The notes under the pieces were generated by a model that had not been told where the DNA came from, made no database searches, and saw only the letters and a list, made by a program, of their open reading frames with translations. From contig NZ_JAJLMN010000001.1 in NCBI RefSeq assembly GCF_021730615.1, forward strand, positions 1,860,501 through 1,924,500: a stretch of DNA of 64,000 bases, written 5' to 3'. The position numbers were made by a program, and so were the translations under genes. Origin of the DNA: Lichenibacterium dinghuense. Lineage in GTDB: Bacteria; Pseudomonadota; Alphaproteobacteria; Rhizobiales; Beijerinckiaceae. Numbering within the stretch: the stretch's first letter is position 1; each line of letters starts with the position of its first letter. Positions 44,001 to 52,891 of the stretch are shown here, piece by piece.

Positions 44001-44155
44001 GCATCCCGCTGCACTGGGGCTTCATGGGCGCGGCCATCAAGGGTTGGGGGCCGAACTCCCTCACGCCCGTGGTCGGCGACGCGAACTCGGACACGCCCGA
44101 GTTCAAGGCCTTCCTGGTCAACATCGAGCCGACCACGCCTCCGGCCATCGCGTAA
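41072..44155 (+). CDS. fdnG: Selenocysteine-containing formate dehydrogenase, catalytic alpha subunit (FdnG/FdoG type)
   Basis: One gene of 1,027 residues when UGA at codon 200 is read as selenocysteine. The N-terminus has a twin-arginine signal (SRRHFLKMAG), so the folded enzyme is exported. Cys54, Cys57, Cys61 (CPYCSVAC) and Cys96 (LCPKG) bind a [4Fe-4S] cluster. The Sec region V-U-HGPTVSSLGPTFGRGAM matches FdnG around its Sec ligand to molybdenum or tungsten. The C-terminal molybdopterin domain includes WGFMGAAIKGWGPN. It oxidises formate in the periplasm and feeds electrons to the beta and gamma subunits and quinone. Without read-through, two truncated frames (to 41671 and from 41684) would result. 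Strong AGGGAGGG ribosome site. Fourteen bases separate it from fdnH. Confidence 0.95.
41669..41700 (+). promoter_or_regulatory. Bacterial SECIS element with Sec-encoding UGA
   Basis: UGA is at 41669-41671. Counting U as 1, GG, a bulged U at position 17 (41685), GUCC, loop AGUUU (G23 at 41691, U24 at 41692), GGGC and CC form the stem-loop recognised by SelB. Bulged U17 and loop G23/U24 fall at exactly the positions known for the Escherichia coli fdhF SECIS. One U-G wobble is present. Confidence 0.9.
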
Positions 44156-44168
44156 GGGGAGCTAGACC

Positions 44169-45101
44169 ATGTTCATGCCTAACGCTCCCATCGGGCAGCC
44201 CGTCCCGGGCTTCTCCGACGCCGACCTCATCAAGAGGTCGGCCTCCTCCGTGCCGGAGCCGGCGCGGAGGCTGACCGAAGTCGCCAAGCTGATCGACATC
44301 TCGAAGTGCATCGGCTGCAAGGCCTGCCAGTCGGCGTGCATCGAGTGGAACGACACCCATCCCGAGATGGAGACGTTCCAGGGGACCTACATGAACCCCC
44401 ACGATCTCACGCCGAACATGTTCACTCTGATGCGGTTCAACGAATGGACCAACCCGGAGACGGACAAGCTCGAGTGGCTGATCCGCAAGGACGGCTGCAT
44501 GCACTGCTCCGACCCGGGCTGCCTCAAGGCGTGCCCGGCCCCCGGCGCCATCGTGCAGTATTCGAACGGCATCGTGGACTTCGTCCACGACAACTGCATC
44601 GGCTGCGGCTACTGCGTGAAGGGCTGCCCCTTCAACATCCCGCGCATCTCGCAGACGGACCACAAGGCGTACAAGTGCACGCTGTGCTCCGACCGCGTGG
44701 CGGTGGGCCAGGGCCCGGCCTGCGCCAAGGCCTGCCCGACCCACGCCATCTCGTTCGGCACCAAGGACGAGATGAAGGCCGAGGCCGCTGACCGCGTGAA
44801 GGACCTCAACGCGCGCGGCTACAAGAACGCCGGGCTCTACGACCCGCCGGGCGTCGGGGGCACGCACGTCATGTACGTGCTCCAGCACGCCAACGACCCG
44901 ACCGCCTACAGCAACCTGCCCAAGGACCCCAAGATCTCCAGCCTGGTGCAGGCCTGGAAGGGCGCGGGCAAGTTCGCCGGCCTCGCGGCGATCGGCTTCG
45001 CCGCCGTCGCCAGCGTGGCCCACGCCGTCTTCGCCGGCCAGAACAAGGTCACGAAGCACGACGAGGAGGAGGGCGAGGCCCTCACCAAGGAGGATGCATG
45101 A
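44169..45101 (+). CDS. fdnH: Formate dehydrogenase iron-sulfur (beta) subunit
   Basis: 310 residues. Cys clusters [42 protein letters not shown] and [20 protein letters not shown] bind four [4Fe-4S] centres. A C-terminal helix ([20 protein letters not shown]) anchors it in the membrane. It relays electrons from the alpha subunit to the cytochrome b subunit. The following gene overlaps its stop by four bases (ATGA). Confidence 0.95.
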   Translation: MFMPNAPIGQPVPGFSDADLIKRSASSVPEPARRLTEVAKLIDISKCIGCKACQSACIEWNDTHPEMETFQGTYMNPHDLTPNMFTLMRFNEWTNPETDKLEWLIRKDGCMHCSDPGCLKACPAPGAIVQYSNGIVDFVHDNCIGCGYCVKGCPFNIPRISQTDHKAYKCTLCSDRVAVGQGPACAKACPTHAISFGTKDEMKAEAADRVKDLNARGYKNAGLYDPPGVGGTHVMYVLQHANDPTAYSNLPKDPKISSLVQAWKGAGKFAGLAAIGFAAVASVAHAVFAGQNKVTKHDEEEGEALTKEDA

Positions 45102-45886
45102 GCGAAGCCCTCCGCGACACGCACAAGCTCGACCCCGACCGGGGGGTCGAGCACCGCACCATGGTGCAGCCGGGGGATGAGATCACCCCCGGCCTCGAGG
45201 GCACGCCCACCACGGTCAAGCGCTACGGCCCGCTGGCGCGCTTGAACCACTGGGTCGTGGCCTTCAGCCTGATCGCGCTGGCGCTGTCGGGGCTCGCCCT
45301 CTACAGCCCCTACCTGTTCTTCCTGACCAACATCTTCGGCGGCGGGCAGACGACGCGCTGGATCCACCCGTGGATCGGCGTGCTGCTGTTCGTGTCCTTC
45401 TACGTCTTCTTCGCCCAGCTGTGGCGCGCCAACCTGCCCAACAGGGACGACGTGACCTGGCTGGTGCGCTTCAAGGACGTGGTGGCGGGCAACGAGGAGC
45501 GCCTGCCCGAGATGGGCAAGTACAACGCCGGCCAGAAGATCGTGTTCTGGGGCATGTCGGCGCTGATCCTGGTGCTGATCGCCACCGGCATCGTGATCTG
45601 GCAGGAGTATTTCTCCGTCTACACCGCGATCGAGACGCAGCGCTGGGCGGCGCTGCTCCACGCCGCGGCGGCCATCGTCATCATCCTGATCTGGATCACG
45701 CACGTCTACGCGTCGATCTGGATCCAGGGCACGATGCGGGCGATGACGCGGGGCAACGTGACCGCCGGCTGGGCCTACCGCCACCATCGCAAGTGGCTGA
45801 AGCAGCTCACCGGCCTGCGCCGCAAGGGCCCGGCCCGGGCCAACGCCGTGGAGAGCACGAAGGCGGCGAAGCACCTCGGGCTCTGA
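45098..45886 (+). CDS. fdnI: Formate dehydrogenase cytochrome b556 (gamma) subunit
   Basis: 262 residues with four membrane helices. [21 protein letters not shown] and a later [15 protein letters not shown] contain heme-ligand His, and [20 protein letters not shown] and the C-terminal [11 protein letters not shown] complete the family pattern. It holds two b hemes and reduces quinone. It is longer than the Escherichia coli protein because of an N-terminal extension of about 45 residues and a basic tail. Followed by a strong terminator. Confidence 0.95.
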   Translation: MSEALRDTHKLDPDRGVEHRTMVQPGDEITPGLEGTPTTVKRYGPLARLNHWVVAFSLIALALSGLALYSPYLFFLTNIFGGGQTTRWIHPWIGVLLFVSFYVFFAQLWRANLPNRDDVTWLVRFKDVVAGNEERLPEMGKYNAGQKIVFWGMSALILVLIATGIVIWQEYFSVYTAIETQRWAALLHAAAAIVIILIWITHVYASIWIQGTMRAMTRGNVTAGWAYRHHRKWLKQLTGLRRKGPARANAVESTKAAKHLGL

Positions 45887-45903
45887 GGCTTCGCCTCGGC
45901 GAA

Positions 45904-45946
45904 ACGGAAAGGGCCGCACGCGTGAGCGTGCGGCCCCTTTCCGTTT
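45904..45946. terminator. Strong intrinsic terminator after the formate dehydrogenase operon
   Basis: The arms ACGGAAAGGGCCGCACGC and GCGTGCGGCCCCTTTCCGT pair along their whole length with one bulge and a GTGA loop. A T-rich stretch is included in the right arm. It starts 17 bases after the fdnI stop and could also terminate the small minus-strand gene ending at 46015. Confidence 0.85.
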
Positions 45947-46014
45947 CGGCATCGGAGGTCGTCGGAAAGCCGATCGACGGGCGGACCCAGGCCGCCCGAT
46001 CACTGCGTTCGTCT

Positions 46015-46125
46015 TCAGAGCCCCTTGGGCGTCTTGTAGAGTTCCCAGGCCGCGAAGGCCATCGGCAGCGCCACGATGGCGAAGAAGATCCAGTCGAACG
46101 TCATCGACCCGTCACCCGTGCTCAT
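46015..46125 (-). CDS. 36-residue single-pass membrane peptide
   Basis: ATG 46125 is preceded by GGGAGGGCACGAG, a strong ribosome site. The product starts MSTGDGSMTFDW, has one hydrophobic helix (IFFAIVALPMAFAAW) and ends ELYKTPKGL. It lies opposite to the flanking formate dehydrogenase and fdhE genes, with its own leader and a shared terminator. Size and topology recall accessory peptides of respiratory complexes, but no family is recognised. Confidence 0.55.
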   Translation of the reverse strand: MSTGDGSMTFDWIFFAIVALPMAFAAWELYKTPKGL

Positions 46126-46298
46126 CTCGTGCCCTCCCGTCCCGTTGCCCACTTCCAACGGTTGTGGCCTGCCGAAGTTTCGACCGGATCGGCGGCGGCT
46201 CTGCGTGTGACGCTGGCGGGCACGGCCCCGCGAGGGTCCGGCGCGGGGCCGGCTTTTTGCCGCCGGACGGCGCGGCGGCGCTTTGCAGTCCGGGGTGG

Positions 46299-46312
46299 GT
46301 GACATAGATCAC
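46299..46312. promoter_or_regulatory. CRP/FNR-family-like palindrome before fdhE
   Basis: GTGACATAGATCAC is a near-perfect palindrome: GTGA-N6-TCAC as in CRP sites, or xTGAC-N4-ATCAx as in FNR/Anr sites. It ends four bases before the fdhE ATG. It could activate the divergent minus-strand gene at 46125 or repress fdhE. Binding is inferred. Confidence 0.4.
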
Positions 46313-46316
46313 GGCC

Positions 46317-47231
46317 ATGTCCGACCCGAGAACCATCGAGGCCGATCCCACCGCCATCGGCGGCGTCGTCGTCCCGCCCTTCGCGCGCCTGCCGGAGCCC
46401 GAGGCCGTGTTCCTGAAGCGCAGCCTGCGCCTGCGCGCCTACGCGGACCACAGCGACCTCAAGCCCTTCCTGCTGTTCCTGGCCGGCATCGCCGACGCAC
46501 AGGCCTCCATCGTCGCCGCGCTGCCGCCCGTGGAGCCGCCGGACGCCGAGGCGCTGGCCCGCGCGCGAGACCACGCCATGCCGCCGCTCGACCGCGCGGC
46601 GCTCGCCCCCGATGCCGCCTTCGACGCGACCTTCGAAGCGCTGTTCGACGCCGCCGGCCGGATCGAGCAGCCCGACGAGGCCCGCGCCGCCCTGGGGCGC
46701 ATCACGGCCGACCGGGCGCTGCGCGACACCTGCGCCCGCACCGTGCTGGCCGGCGAGCGGCCCGAGGCCGGCCTCGCCGAACACGCCTACGCGGCGGCGG
46801 CCCTGCAGGTCCACCTCGCGCGGCTGGCGGCGACGCTCGATCCGAAGTCGCTCGTGCCGGTCGGCACCGGCGCCTGCCCGTGCTGCGGCGGCCCGCCCGT
46901 GTCCTCCACGATCGTGGGCTGGCAGAACGCCGAGGGCGCGCGCTACTGCACCTGCGCGCTCTGCGCCACCATGTGGAACGTCGTGCGGGTGAAGTGCACG
47001 CTGTGCGACTCCACCGAGGGCATCACCTACATGGGCGTGGAAGGCGGCACCGACACCGTGAAGGCCGAAACCTGCGACAGCTGCGGCCGCTACGTGAAGA
47101 TCCTGCAGGGCCAGAAGGACACGCTGGTCGAGGCCGTCGCGGACGACGTCGGCAGCCTCGCCCTCGACATGCTGATGCAGGGCACGCGCTACAAGCGCGG
47201 CGCCTACGACCCGTTCCTGCTGGGCTACTGA
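46317..47231 (+). CDS. fdhE: Formate dehydrogenase accessory protein FdhE
   Basis: 304 residues. Four CxxC motifs in the C-terminal half (CPCCGG, CTCALC, CTLCDS and CDSCGRYVK) form the rubredoxin-like metal sites of FdhE. FdhE is needed for maturation of exported formate dehydrogenases and acts in the cytoplasm before export. It heads the second unit, four bases before selA, so formate dehydrogenase assembly and Sec insertion are co-expressed. Confidence 0.95.
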   Translation: MSDPRTIEADPTAIGGVVVPPFARLPEPEAVFLKRSLRLRAYADHSDLKPFLLFLAGIADAQASIVAALPPVEPPDAEALARARDHAMPPLDRAALAPDAAFDATFEALFDAAGRIEQPDEARAALGRITADRALRDTCARTVLAGERPEAGLAEHAYAAAALQVHLARLAATLDPKSLVPVGTGACPCCGGPPVSSTIVGWQNAEGARYCTCALCATMWNVVRVKCTLCDSTEGITYMGVEGGTDTVKAETCDSCGRYVKILQGQKDTLVEAVADDVGSLALDMLMQGTRYKRGAYDPFLLGY

Positions 47232-47235
47232 CGGC

Positions 47236-48639
47236 ATGTCGGCCAGCCCCGCGTCCCGCCTGCGCGATCTGCCGGGGGTCGACGACGTGATGCGCCACGC
47301 GGGCGGCGCGGCGCTGGTCACGCGCTTCGGCCGCGCCGAGGCCGCCGAGGCGATCCGGGCCGCGGTGGCGGAGGCGCGGACGGCGCTGCGCTCCGGCGCC
47401 GACGCCGAGATCTCCCGCGAGGCCGTCGCGGCCGAGGCCGGACGCCGGCTCGCGGCGCGGGACCGCTCGAGCCTGCGCCCGCTGTTCAACCTCACCGGCA
47501 CGGTGCTGCACACCAACCTCGGCCGCGCGCTCCTGGCCGAGACCGCGCTCACGGCCGCCGCCGAGGCCGCGGGCCATGCCGTGGCGCTGGAATACGACCT
47601 CGATACCGGCCGCCGCGGCGAGCGCGACGATCACGTCCGCGCCCTCCTGCGCGAGGTGACGGGGGCCGAAGACGGCACGGTGGTGAACAACAACGCCGCC
47701 GCGGTGCTGCTCGTCATCAACACCTTCGCGGCGGGCCGCGAGGCCGTGGTGTCGCGCGGCGAGCTCGTCGAGATCGGCGGCTCGTTCCGCATCCCCGAGC
47801 TGATGACGCAGGCCGGAGCCACCTTACGCGAGGTCGGCACCACCAACCGCACGCATCCCAAGGACTACGTCGCCGGCTTCGGCCCCGACACGGGCCTCGT
47901 GATGAAGGTCCACACCTCGAACTACCGCATCGAGGGCTACACCAAGGAGGTGGAGGCGCCGGAACTCGCCGGCCTCGCTCGCGCCGCCGGCGTGGCCTTC
48001 TGCAACGACCTCGGCTCCGGCACGCTGGTCGACCTGTCGCGCTGGGGGCTGAAAAAGGAGCCCACCGTGCGCGAGGCCGTCGCGGACGGCGCCGACCTCG
48101 TCACCTTCTCGGGCGACAAGCTGCTCGGCGGCCCGCAGGTGGGATTCGTGGTCGGCCGTGCCGAGGCGGTGGCCCGCGTCAACCGCAACCCGATGAAGCG
48201 CGCGCTGCGGGTCGACAAGATGCGCCTCGCCGCCCTCGAAGCCACGCTGAAGCTTTACCGCGACCCCGACCGGCTCGACCGGACGCTGCCGACGCTGCGC
48301 CTGCTCGCCCGCCCGGCCGCCGAGATCCGCGCCCTCGCCGAGCGCGTGCGGCCCGCCGCCGCCGCCGCCCTGCCCGGCTTCGACGTGAGCGTCGGCGACT
48401 GCCGCTCGCAGATCGGCTCGGGCGCGCTGCCGGTCGACACCATCCCGAGCGCCGGCCTATTCGTGCGGGCGGGCGGCGACGCGCTCGGCCGGCTCGCCGC
48501 CGCGCTGCGCGCCCTGCCCCGCCCGGTGATCGGCCGCGTCAGCGAGGGCGCGCTCGTGCTCGACCTCCGCTGCCTCGAGGACGAGGCCGGTTTCATCGCC
48601 ACCCTGCAGGACCTGCCGCATCCCCATGCCGTTCCTTGA
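47236..48639 (+). CDS. selA: L-seryl-tRNA(Sec) selenium transferase
   Basis: 467 residues, a PLP enzyme. The PLP Lys is in SGDKLLGGPQVGFVVGR. LFNLTGTVLHTNLGRALLAE and GSFRIPELMTQAG are SelA-specific. It converts Ser-tRNA(Sec) to Sec-tRNA(Sec) using selenophosphate. Its 3' end overlaps the Sel1-repeat gene by 14 bases. Its presence, with SelB, confirms that the UGA in fdnG is decoded as Sec. Confidence 0.97.
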   Translation: MSASPASRLRDLPGVDDVMRHAGGAALVTRFGRAEAAEAIRAAVAEARTALRSGADAEISREAVAAEAGRRLAARDRSSLRPLFNLTGTVLHTNLGRALLAETALTAAAEAAGHAVALEYDLDTGRRGERDDHVRALLREVTGAEDGTVVNNNAAAVLLVINTFAAGREAVVSRGELVEIGGSFRIPELMTQAGATLREVGTTNRTHPKDYVAGFGPDTGLVMKVHTSNYRIEGYTKEVEAPELAGLARAAGVAFCNDLGSGTLVDLSRWGLKKEPTVREAVADGADLVTFSGDKLLGGPQVGFVVGRAEAVARVNRNPMKRALRVDKMRLAALEATLKLYRDPDRLDRTLPTLRLLARPAAEIRALAERVRPAAAAALPGFDVSVGDCRSQIGSGALPVDTIPSAGLFVRAGGDALGRLAAALRALPRPVIGRVSEGALVLDLRCLEDEAGFIATLQDLPHPHAVP

Positions 48640-49411
48640 CCGCCTGCTCGGGCGCAAAGCCGAAGACCCGGCCGCCGCCATGGACCGCGCCGGAGCCCTG
48701 GCCTCCGCGGGCGACTACGGGGGCGCGCTCGCCATCTGGGAGCCGCTGGCCCGCAAGGGCCACGCCCGCGCCCGCAACAACATCGGCGCCTGCTTCGCGG
48801 AAGGGCTCGGCGTCGAGCGCGACTATGCGCTCGCGCACCGCTGGATCGGCCTCGCCGCCGAGGCGCGCGACCCCGTGGCGCAGCGCAACCTCGCGTCCCT
48901 GTATTTCCGCGGCGAGGGCGTGGAGCAGGACGACGTCGAGGCGGCCTGGCGCTACCGGCTCGGCGCCGAGAACGGCGACGCGCCCAGCCAGGACATGCTG
49001 AGCTACATGCTGCTGGAGGGCGTCGGCGTGGAGCAGGACCTCGTCGCCGCGCGGCGCTGGGCCGAGCGCGCCGCGGCGGGCGGCGTCGCCTCCGCCATGA
49101 CGCGGCTCGGCACCCTCTACAACGACGCCAACGGCGTGCCGCGCGACCCCGAGAAGGCCGTCTCCTGGTGGCGGAGAGCCGCCGCCAAGGGGGACGCCGA
49201 CGCGCAATCCTACCTCGGCGCGGCCCTTCTGGTCGGCATCGGCGCGGCCCGCGATCCCGTCGAGGCGCTGAGCTGGCTCATCCGCGCCCAGAACGGCGGC
49301 AGCCTCAAGGCCCCCGCCTACCTGCCGACCGCGCGCGGGGCCGTGGACGCCGCCGGCATGGCCGAGGCCGAGCGCCGCGCCGCAGCGCCGCTGCCGGGGG
49401 CCAAGGCTTGA
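48626..49411 (+). CDS. Sel1-like repeat protein embedded between selA and selB
   Basis: 261 residues made of about five to six Sel1-type helical repeats, such as [19 protein letters not shown] and [19 protein letters not shown]. No signal peptide is present, so it is cytoplasmic. It overlaps selA by 14 bases and selB by four (TTGA), so it is fully locked into the operon. Sel1 repeats mediate protein contacts. It may help assembly of the formate dehydrogenase or of the Sec machinery, but this is inference. The shared name Sel1/Sel is coincidental. Confidence 0.75.
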   Translation: MPFLDRLLGRKAEDPAAAMDRAGALASAGDYGGALAIWEPLARKGHARARNNIGACFAEGLGVERDYALAHRWIGLAAEARDPVAQRNLASLYFRGEGVEQDDVEAAWRYRLGAENGDAPSQDMLSYMLLEGVGVEQDLVAARRWAERAAAGGVASAMTRLGTLYNDANGVPRDPEKAVSWWRRAAAKGDADAQSYLGAALLVGIGAARDPVEALSWLIRAQNGGSLKAPAYLPTARGAVDAAGMAEAERRAAAPLPGAKA

Positions 49412-51354
49412 TCGTCGGCACGGCGGGCCACGTCGACCACGGCAAGACCGCGCTGGTGCGGGCCCTGACCGGCACCGACACCGACCGCCTGCCCGAGGAG
49501 AAGAAGCGCGGCATCACCATCGACCTCGGCTTCGCCTACCTGCCGACGGCCGACGGCGACGCGCTGGGCTTCGTCGACGTGCCGGGCCACGAGCGCTTCG
49601 TGGGCACCATGGTGGCGGGCGCGACCGGCATCGACCTCCTCCTGCTGATCGTGGCGGCCGACGACGGGGTGATGCCGCAGACGCGCGAGCACCTCGCCAT
49701 CGCGGACCTGCTCGGGCTCAGCCGCGGCCTCGTCGTCCTGTCCAAGGCCGACCTCGCCGACGCCGAGCGCCGCGCCGCCGTCGAGGCCGAGATCCGCGCG
49801 GCCCTGGCCGACACGGGCCTCGCCGGGGCCGACATCCTGCCGGTATCCACCGTCACGGGCGAGAACGTCGAGGCGCTGAAGGCGCGGCTGGAGATCGAAC
49901 GGGCCGCGCAGGCGGAACGGGACCGCGCCGGGCGCTTCCGCCTCGCGGTGGACCGCTCCTTCGTGCTCGCCGGGGCCGGCACGGTGGTGACCGGAACCGT
50001 CCTGTCGGGGGGCGTCGCGGTGGGCGACCGGGTGGTGCTGAGCCCGTCCGGCACGCCGGCGCGCGTGCGCTCGATCCACGCGCAGAACCACGCGGCCGAA
50101 CGCGGCCTCGCGGGCCAGCGCTGCGCGCTCAACCTCGCGGGCGTCGAGCGGGCCGCCGTTCACCGCGGCGACGTCGCGCTCGACCCCTCGCTGCACGCGC
50201 CGACGGACCGGATCGACGTGCGCCTGCGCGTCCTGCCGGGCGAGGCGAAGCCGACCGCGACCTGGCTGCCGGTGCGGCTGCACCACGGCGCCTCCGACGT
50301 CGCGGCGCGGCTCGTGCCGCTCGCGGCCGAGGGCATCGCGCCGGGCGCTGAGGGCTTCGCGCAGCTCGTGCTGGAGCGCCCGATCGCGGCGGCGGCGGGC
50401 GACCGCTTCGTGCTGCGCGACACTTCGGCGCGCCGCACGCTCGGCGGCGGCACGCTGCTCGACCTCCGCCCGCCGGCCCGCAAGCGCCGCACCCCCGAGC
50501 GCCTGGCCCAGTTGGGCGCCCTCGTCGAGCCGGACCCGGCCCGCGCCGTCGCGCGGCTCCTCGACCTCGCCCCCTTCACCCTCGACCTGTCCGGCTTCTG
50601 CCGCGACCGCGCGCTCGCGGCCGACGCCGCCGACGGCCTCGCGCGCGACCTCGGCCTCGTGGCGCTGAAGGTCGGCGACGGCGTGACCGCCCTGTCGACC
50701 GCGCGCTGGGACGGCTACGCGGCCGCGCTGACGGGCGCGCTCGACGCCTTCCACGCCGAGAACCCGGACCTGCAGGGGCTCGGCTCGGAGCGGCTGCGCC
50801 TTCAGCTCGAGCCGCGGCTGCCGCGGTCCGTCTACGTGGCGGCGCTGGCGCGGCTGTCCCTGGCCGGGCGCGTCGCCGCCGAGGGCTCCTGGGTGCGGCT
50901 GCCGGGCCACGTGGCGCGGCTCAGCCCCGCCGACGAGGCGCTCTGGACCCGCATCGCGCCGCACGTGTCCCGGCACGAGGAGCGCTTCCGCCCGCCGCGG
51001 GTGCGCGACGTGGCGAACCTGCTCGGCGTGGCCGAGACGGAGGTGCGCCGCGTGTGCAAGCTCGTCGGCCGCTCGGGGCGCATCGACCAAGTGGCGCACG
51101 ACCACTTCTTCACCCGCGCGACCGTGTCCGAGATGGCCGGCATCGTGGCCGACCTGTCGCGCTCGGCCGAGAACGGCGAGTTCACCGCCGCGCAGTTCCG
51201 CGACCGGGTGGAGAACGGCCGCAAGGTGGCGATCCAGATCCTGGAGTTCTTCGACCGCCACGGCCTGACCATGCGCCGCGGCGACCTCCGCCGCCTCAAC
51301 CCCCACCGCGCCGACCTGTTCGGCGCGTCCGGTGCCGGAGACGCGACGCCTTGA
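49408..51354 (+). CDS. selB: Selenocysteine-specific elongation factor SelB
   Basis: 648 residues. GTPase motifs are [31 protein letters not shown] and SKADLAD. EF-Tu-like domains 2 and 3 follow, then C-terminal winged-helix domains (about residues 400-640) which bind the SECIS hairpin. It delivers Sec-tRNA(Sec) to UGA in fdnG. TTG at 49408 lies within the preceding stop. A TTG-started 29-codon frame overlaps its own stop in the same TTGA manner. Confidence 0.95.
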   Translation: MIVGTAGHVDHGKTALVRALTGTDTDRLPEEKKRGITIDLGFAYLPTADGDALGFVDVPGHERFVGTMVAGATGIDLLLLIVAADDGVMPQTREHLAIADLLGLSRGLVVLSKADLADAERRAAVEAEIRAALADTGLAGADILPVSTVTGENVEALKARLEIERAAQAERDRAGRFRLAVDRSFVLAGAGTVVTGTVLSGGVAVGDRVVLSPSGTPARVRSIHAQNHAAERGLAGQRCALNLAGVERAAVHRGDVALDPSLHAPTDRIDVRLRVLPGEAKPTATWLPVRLHHGASDVAARLVPLAAEGIAPGAEGFAQLVLERPIAAAAGDRFVLRDTSARRTLGGGTLLDLRPPARKRRTPERLAQLGALVEPDPARAVARLLDLAPFTLDLSGFCRDRALAADAADGLARDLGLVALKVGDGVTALSTARWDGYAAALTGALDAFHAENPDLQGLGSERLRLQLEPRLPRSVYVAALARLSLAGRVAAEGSWVRLPGHVARLSPADEALWTRIAPHVSRHEERFRPPRVRDVANLLGVAETEVRRVCKLVGRSGRIDQVAHDHFFTRATVSEMAGIVADLSRSAENGEFTAAQFRDRVENGRKVAIQILEFFDRHGLTMRRGDLRRLNPHRADLFGASGAGDATP

Positions 51355-51440
51355 CCAACACGCAGTTCGTCGTCGGCGTCGCGATCTGCCTCGCCATCGG
51401 GGCGCTCTGGGCCTGGTGGCGCCAGCCCCCGCGGCTTTGA
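51351..51440 (+). CDS. 29-residue single-pass membrane peptide coupled to selB
   Basis: TTG 51351 overlaps the selB stop (TTGA), the same junction that links the Sel1 gene to selB. The peptide begins MTNTQ, has the helix FVVGVAICLAIGALWAWW and ends RQPPRL. Too small for routine gene calling. Coupling and a clear helix support it; homologues in other Sec operons would settle it. Confidence 0.5.
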   Translation: MTNTQFVVGVAICLAIGALWAWWRQPPRL

Positions 51441-51533
51441 CGGAACTGGGACCGGCTCCGGCGCGTCCGGTGACGGGGGGCGCGGCCACCCGCCGCAGAC
51501 CTCCGCGGCGCGGGGCCATCACGGAGACCGACG

Positions 51534-52127
51534 ATGAGACGCATGAAGCTGGGGTTGGCGCTCGGCCTGCTCGGGGGCGTTGCGATGGGGGGCGCGGCAT
51601 GGGCGCAGACCCCGCCGGCGCCGAGGCCGCCGGCCGCCGCGCAGGCCCCGACCCCGCCCGCTCCCGCGCCGGCCGCCCCGCAGCCGCCGTCGGCCCCGCA
51701 GGGCCCGGCGGGCGCGCAGGCCAACACGCCCAACATCCCCGCGCCGAGCGGCCCGCCCGAGGGCATGATCGTCGAGACGCCCAACGGCTTCTACCTCGTG
51801 CGGCCCGGCGAGGGCGCCCCCCAGAAGCTCGACCTCGGCCGCAACGGCGCCCCGGGCCAGCCCGGGGCGAATCCGGGCGGCATGGCGCAGGGCCCGATGG
51901 CGGGCGGCGGCGACGCGATGGACGACATGGCCGACGACGGCATGCAGCCCCCGCCGCCCCACCCTCACCGTCCTCCGCCGCACCCGCCGGAGGGCAAGGG
52001 CGCCCGCATCCACATCCACACGCCGAACCTCGACGTGAACGTGAAGTGCCCGGACGACGAGCCCATCAAGGCCTGCGTCGACGCCATCTCGCAGCTCATG
52101 GACAAGGCCAACGCCCAGCCGCATTGA
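51534..52127 (+). CDS. Exported Pro/His-rich protein of unknown function
   Basis: 197 residues. Signal peptide LALGLLGGVAMGGAAWAQ, then a Pro/Ala/Gln low-complexity stretch to about residue 75. A conserved-looking segment follows (GMIVETPNGFYLVRPGEGAP), then a His/Pro cluster (PPPPHPHRPPPHPP) and a C-terminal domain with two Cys around CPDDEPIKACVDAISQ. The His cluster could bind metal. It lies 93 bases after the selB-coupled ORF, possibly on the same transcript, and ends before a hairpin. Function unknown. Confidence 0.6.
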   Translation: MRRMKLGLALGLLGGVAMGGAAWAQTPPAPRPPAAAQAPTPPAPAPAAPQPPSAPQGPAGAQANTPNIPAPSGPPEGMIVETPNGFYLVRPGEGAPQKLDLGRNGAPGQPGANPGGMAQGPMAGGGDAMDDMADDGMQPPPPHPHRPPPHPPEGKGARIHIHTPNLDVNVKCPDDEPIKACVDAISQLMDKANAQPH

Positions 52128-52135
52128 CGGATACC

Positions 52136-52163
52136 GGCCGGCGGCGCAGCCGCGCCGCCGGCC
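52136..52163 (+). terminator. Hairpin after the sel unit
   Basis: GGCCGGCGGCGC and GCGCCGCCGGCC form a perfect 12-base stem with a four-base loop, nine bases after the stop at 52127. No T-run is present, so termination may be partial. Confidence 0.5.
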
Positions 52164-52182
52164 ACCACCGGAGGGTGCGCGC

Positions 52183-52884
52183 GTGGACGGTCTCCCCTAT
52201 TCCAGGGCCCTCGTGATCGGGGCGGGCAGCGGCATCAGCGCCGCGGTGGCGCGCGCCTTCGCGGGCGCGGGCCTGAAGGTCGCGCTGTCGGCCCGCGACA
52301 CGGGCAAGCTCGCCGGCTTGGCCGCCGAGGTCGGCGCCGCCACCTTCGCGGCCGACGCGTCGGACCCGGCCGCGGTCGAGCGGCTCTTCGCCGAGGTGGA
52401 CGGCGCCATGGGGGCGCCGGACGTCGTCGTCTACAACCCGAGCCTGCGCGCGCGGGGCTCGCTGCTCGACCTCGACCCGGAGGAGGTCCGCCGCGCGATC
52501 GAGGTGTCAGCCTTCGGCGGGTTCCTCGCCGCACGCGAGGCGGCGCGGCGCATGGTGCCGCTCGGCCGTGGGGCACTGCTGTTCACCGGGGCCTCGGCCA
52601 GCGTCAAGGGCTACGCGCTGTCGGCCCCCTTCGCCATGGGCAAGTTCGCCCTGCGCGGCCTCGCCCAGAGCGCCGCCCGCGAGCTCGGCCCGAAGGGCAT
52701 CCACGTGGCCCACGTCGTGATCGACGGCGGGGTGCGGAGCGCCTCGCGCCCCGAGCCGGCGGACAGGCCGGACTCGATGCTCGACCCCGCGGCGATCGCC
52801 GAAACCTACCTGTCGCTGCTGCGCCAGCCGCGCAGCGCCTGGTCGATGGAGGTGGAACTGCGGCCCTGGGTCGAGACGTTCTGA
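52183..52884 (+). CDS. Atypical short-chain dehydrogenase/reductase
   Basis: 233 residues. The N-terminal VIGAGSGISAAVARAFAGAG binds a dinucleotide but is shifted from the usual TGxxxGIG. The catalytic YxxxK is replaced by FAMGK in APFAMGKFALRGLAQSAA, so the active Tyr is missing. This Phe-containing subgroup recurs in SDR families; catalytic activity is doubtful. GTG start at 52183 after GGAGGG. Confidence 0.75.
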   Translation: MDGLPYSRALVIGAGSGISAAVARAFAGAGLKVALSARDTGKLAGLAAEVGAATFAADASDPAAVERLFAEVDGAMGAPDVVVYNPSLRARGSLLDLDPEEVRRAIEVSAFGGFLAAREAARRMVPLGRGALLFTGASASVKGYALSAPFAMGKFALRGLAQSAARELGPKGIHVAHVVIDGGVRSASRPEPADRPDSMLDPAAIAETYLSLLRQPRSAWSMEVELRPWVETF

Positions 52885-52891
52885 GGCGCAT

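Noticed and set aside
41072-44155. Two separate genes or a frameshifted fdnG
   Set aside because: The stop is a single in-frame UGA at the family's Sec position with a SECIS hairpin, and selA/selB are nearby.
51355-51533. Sec tRNA (selC) beside selB
   Set aside because: No cloverleaf with a TCA anticodon or TTCGA arm could be built here or in the other gaps of the sel locus.
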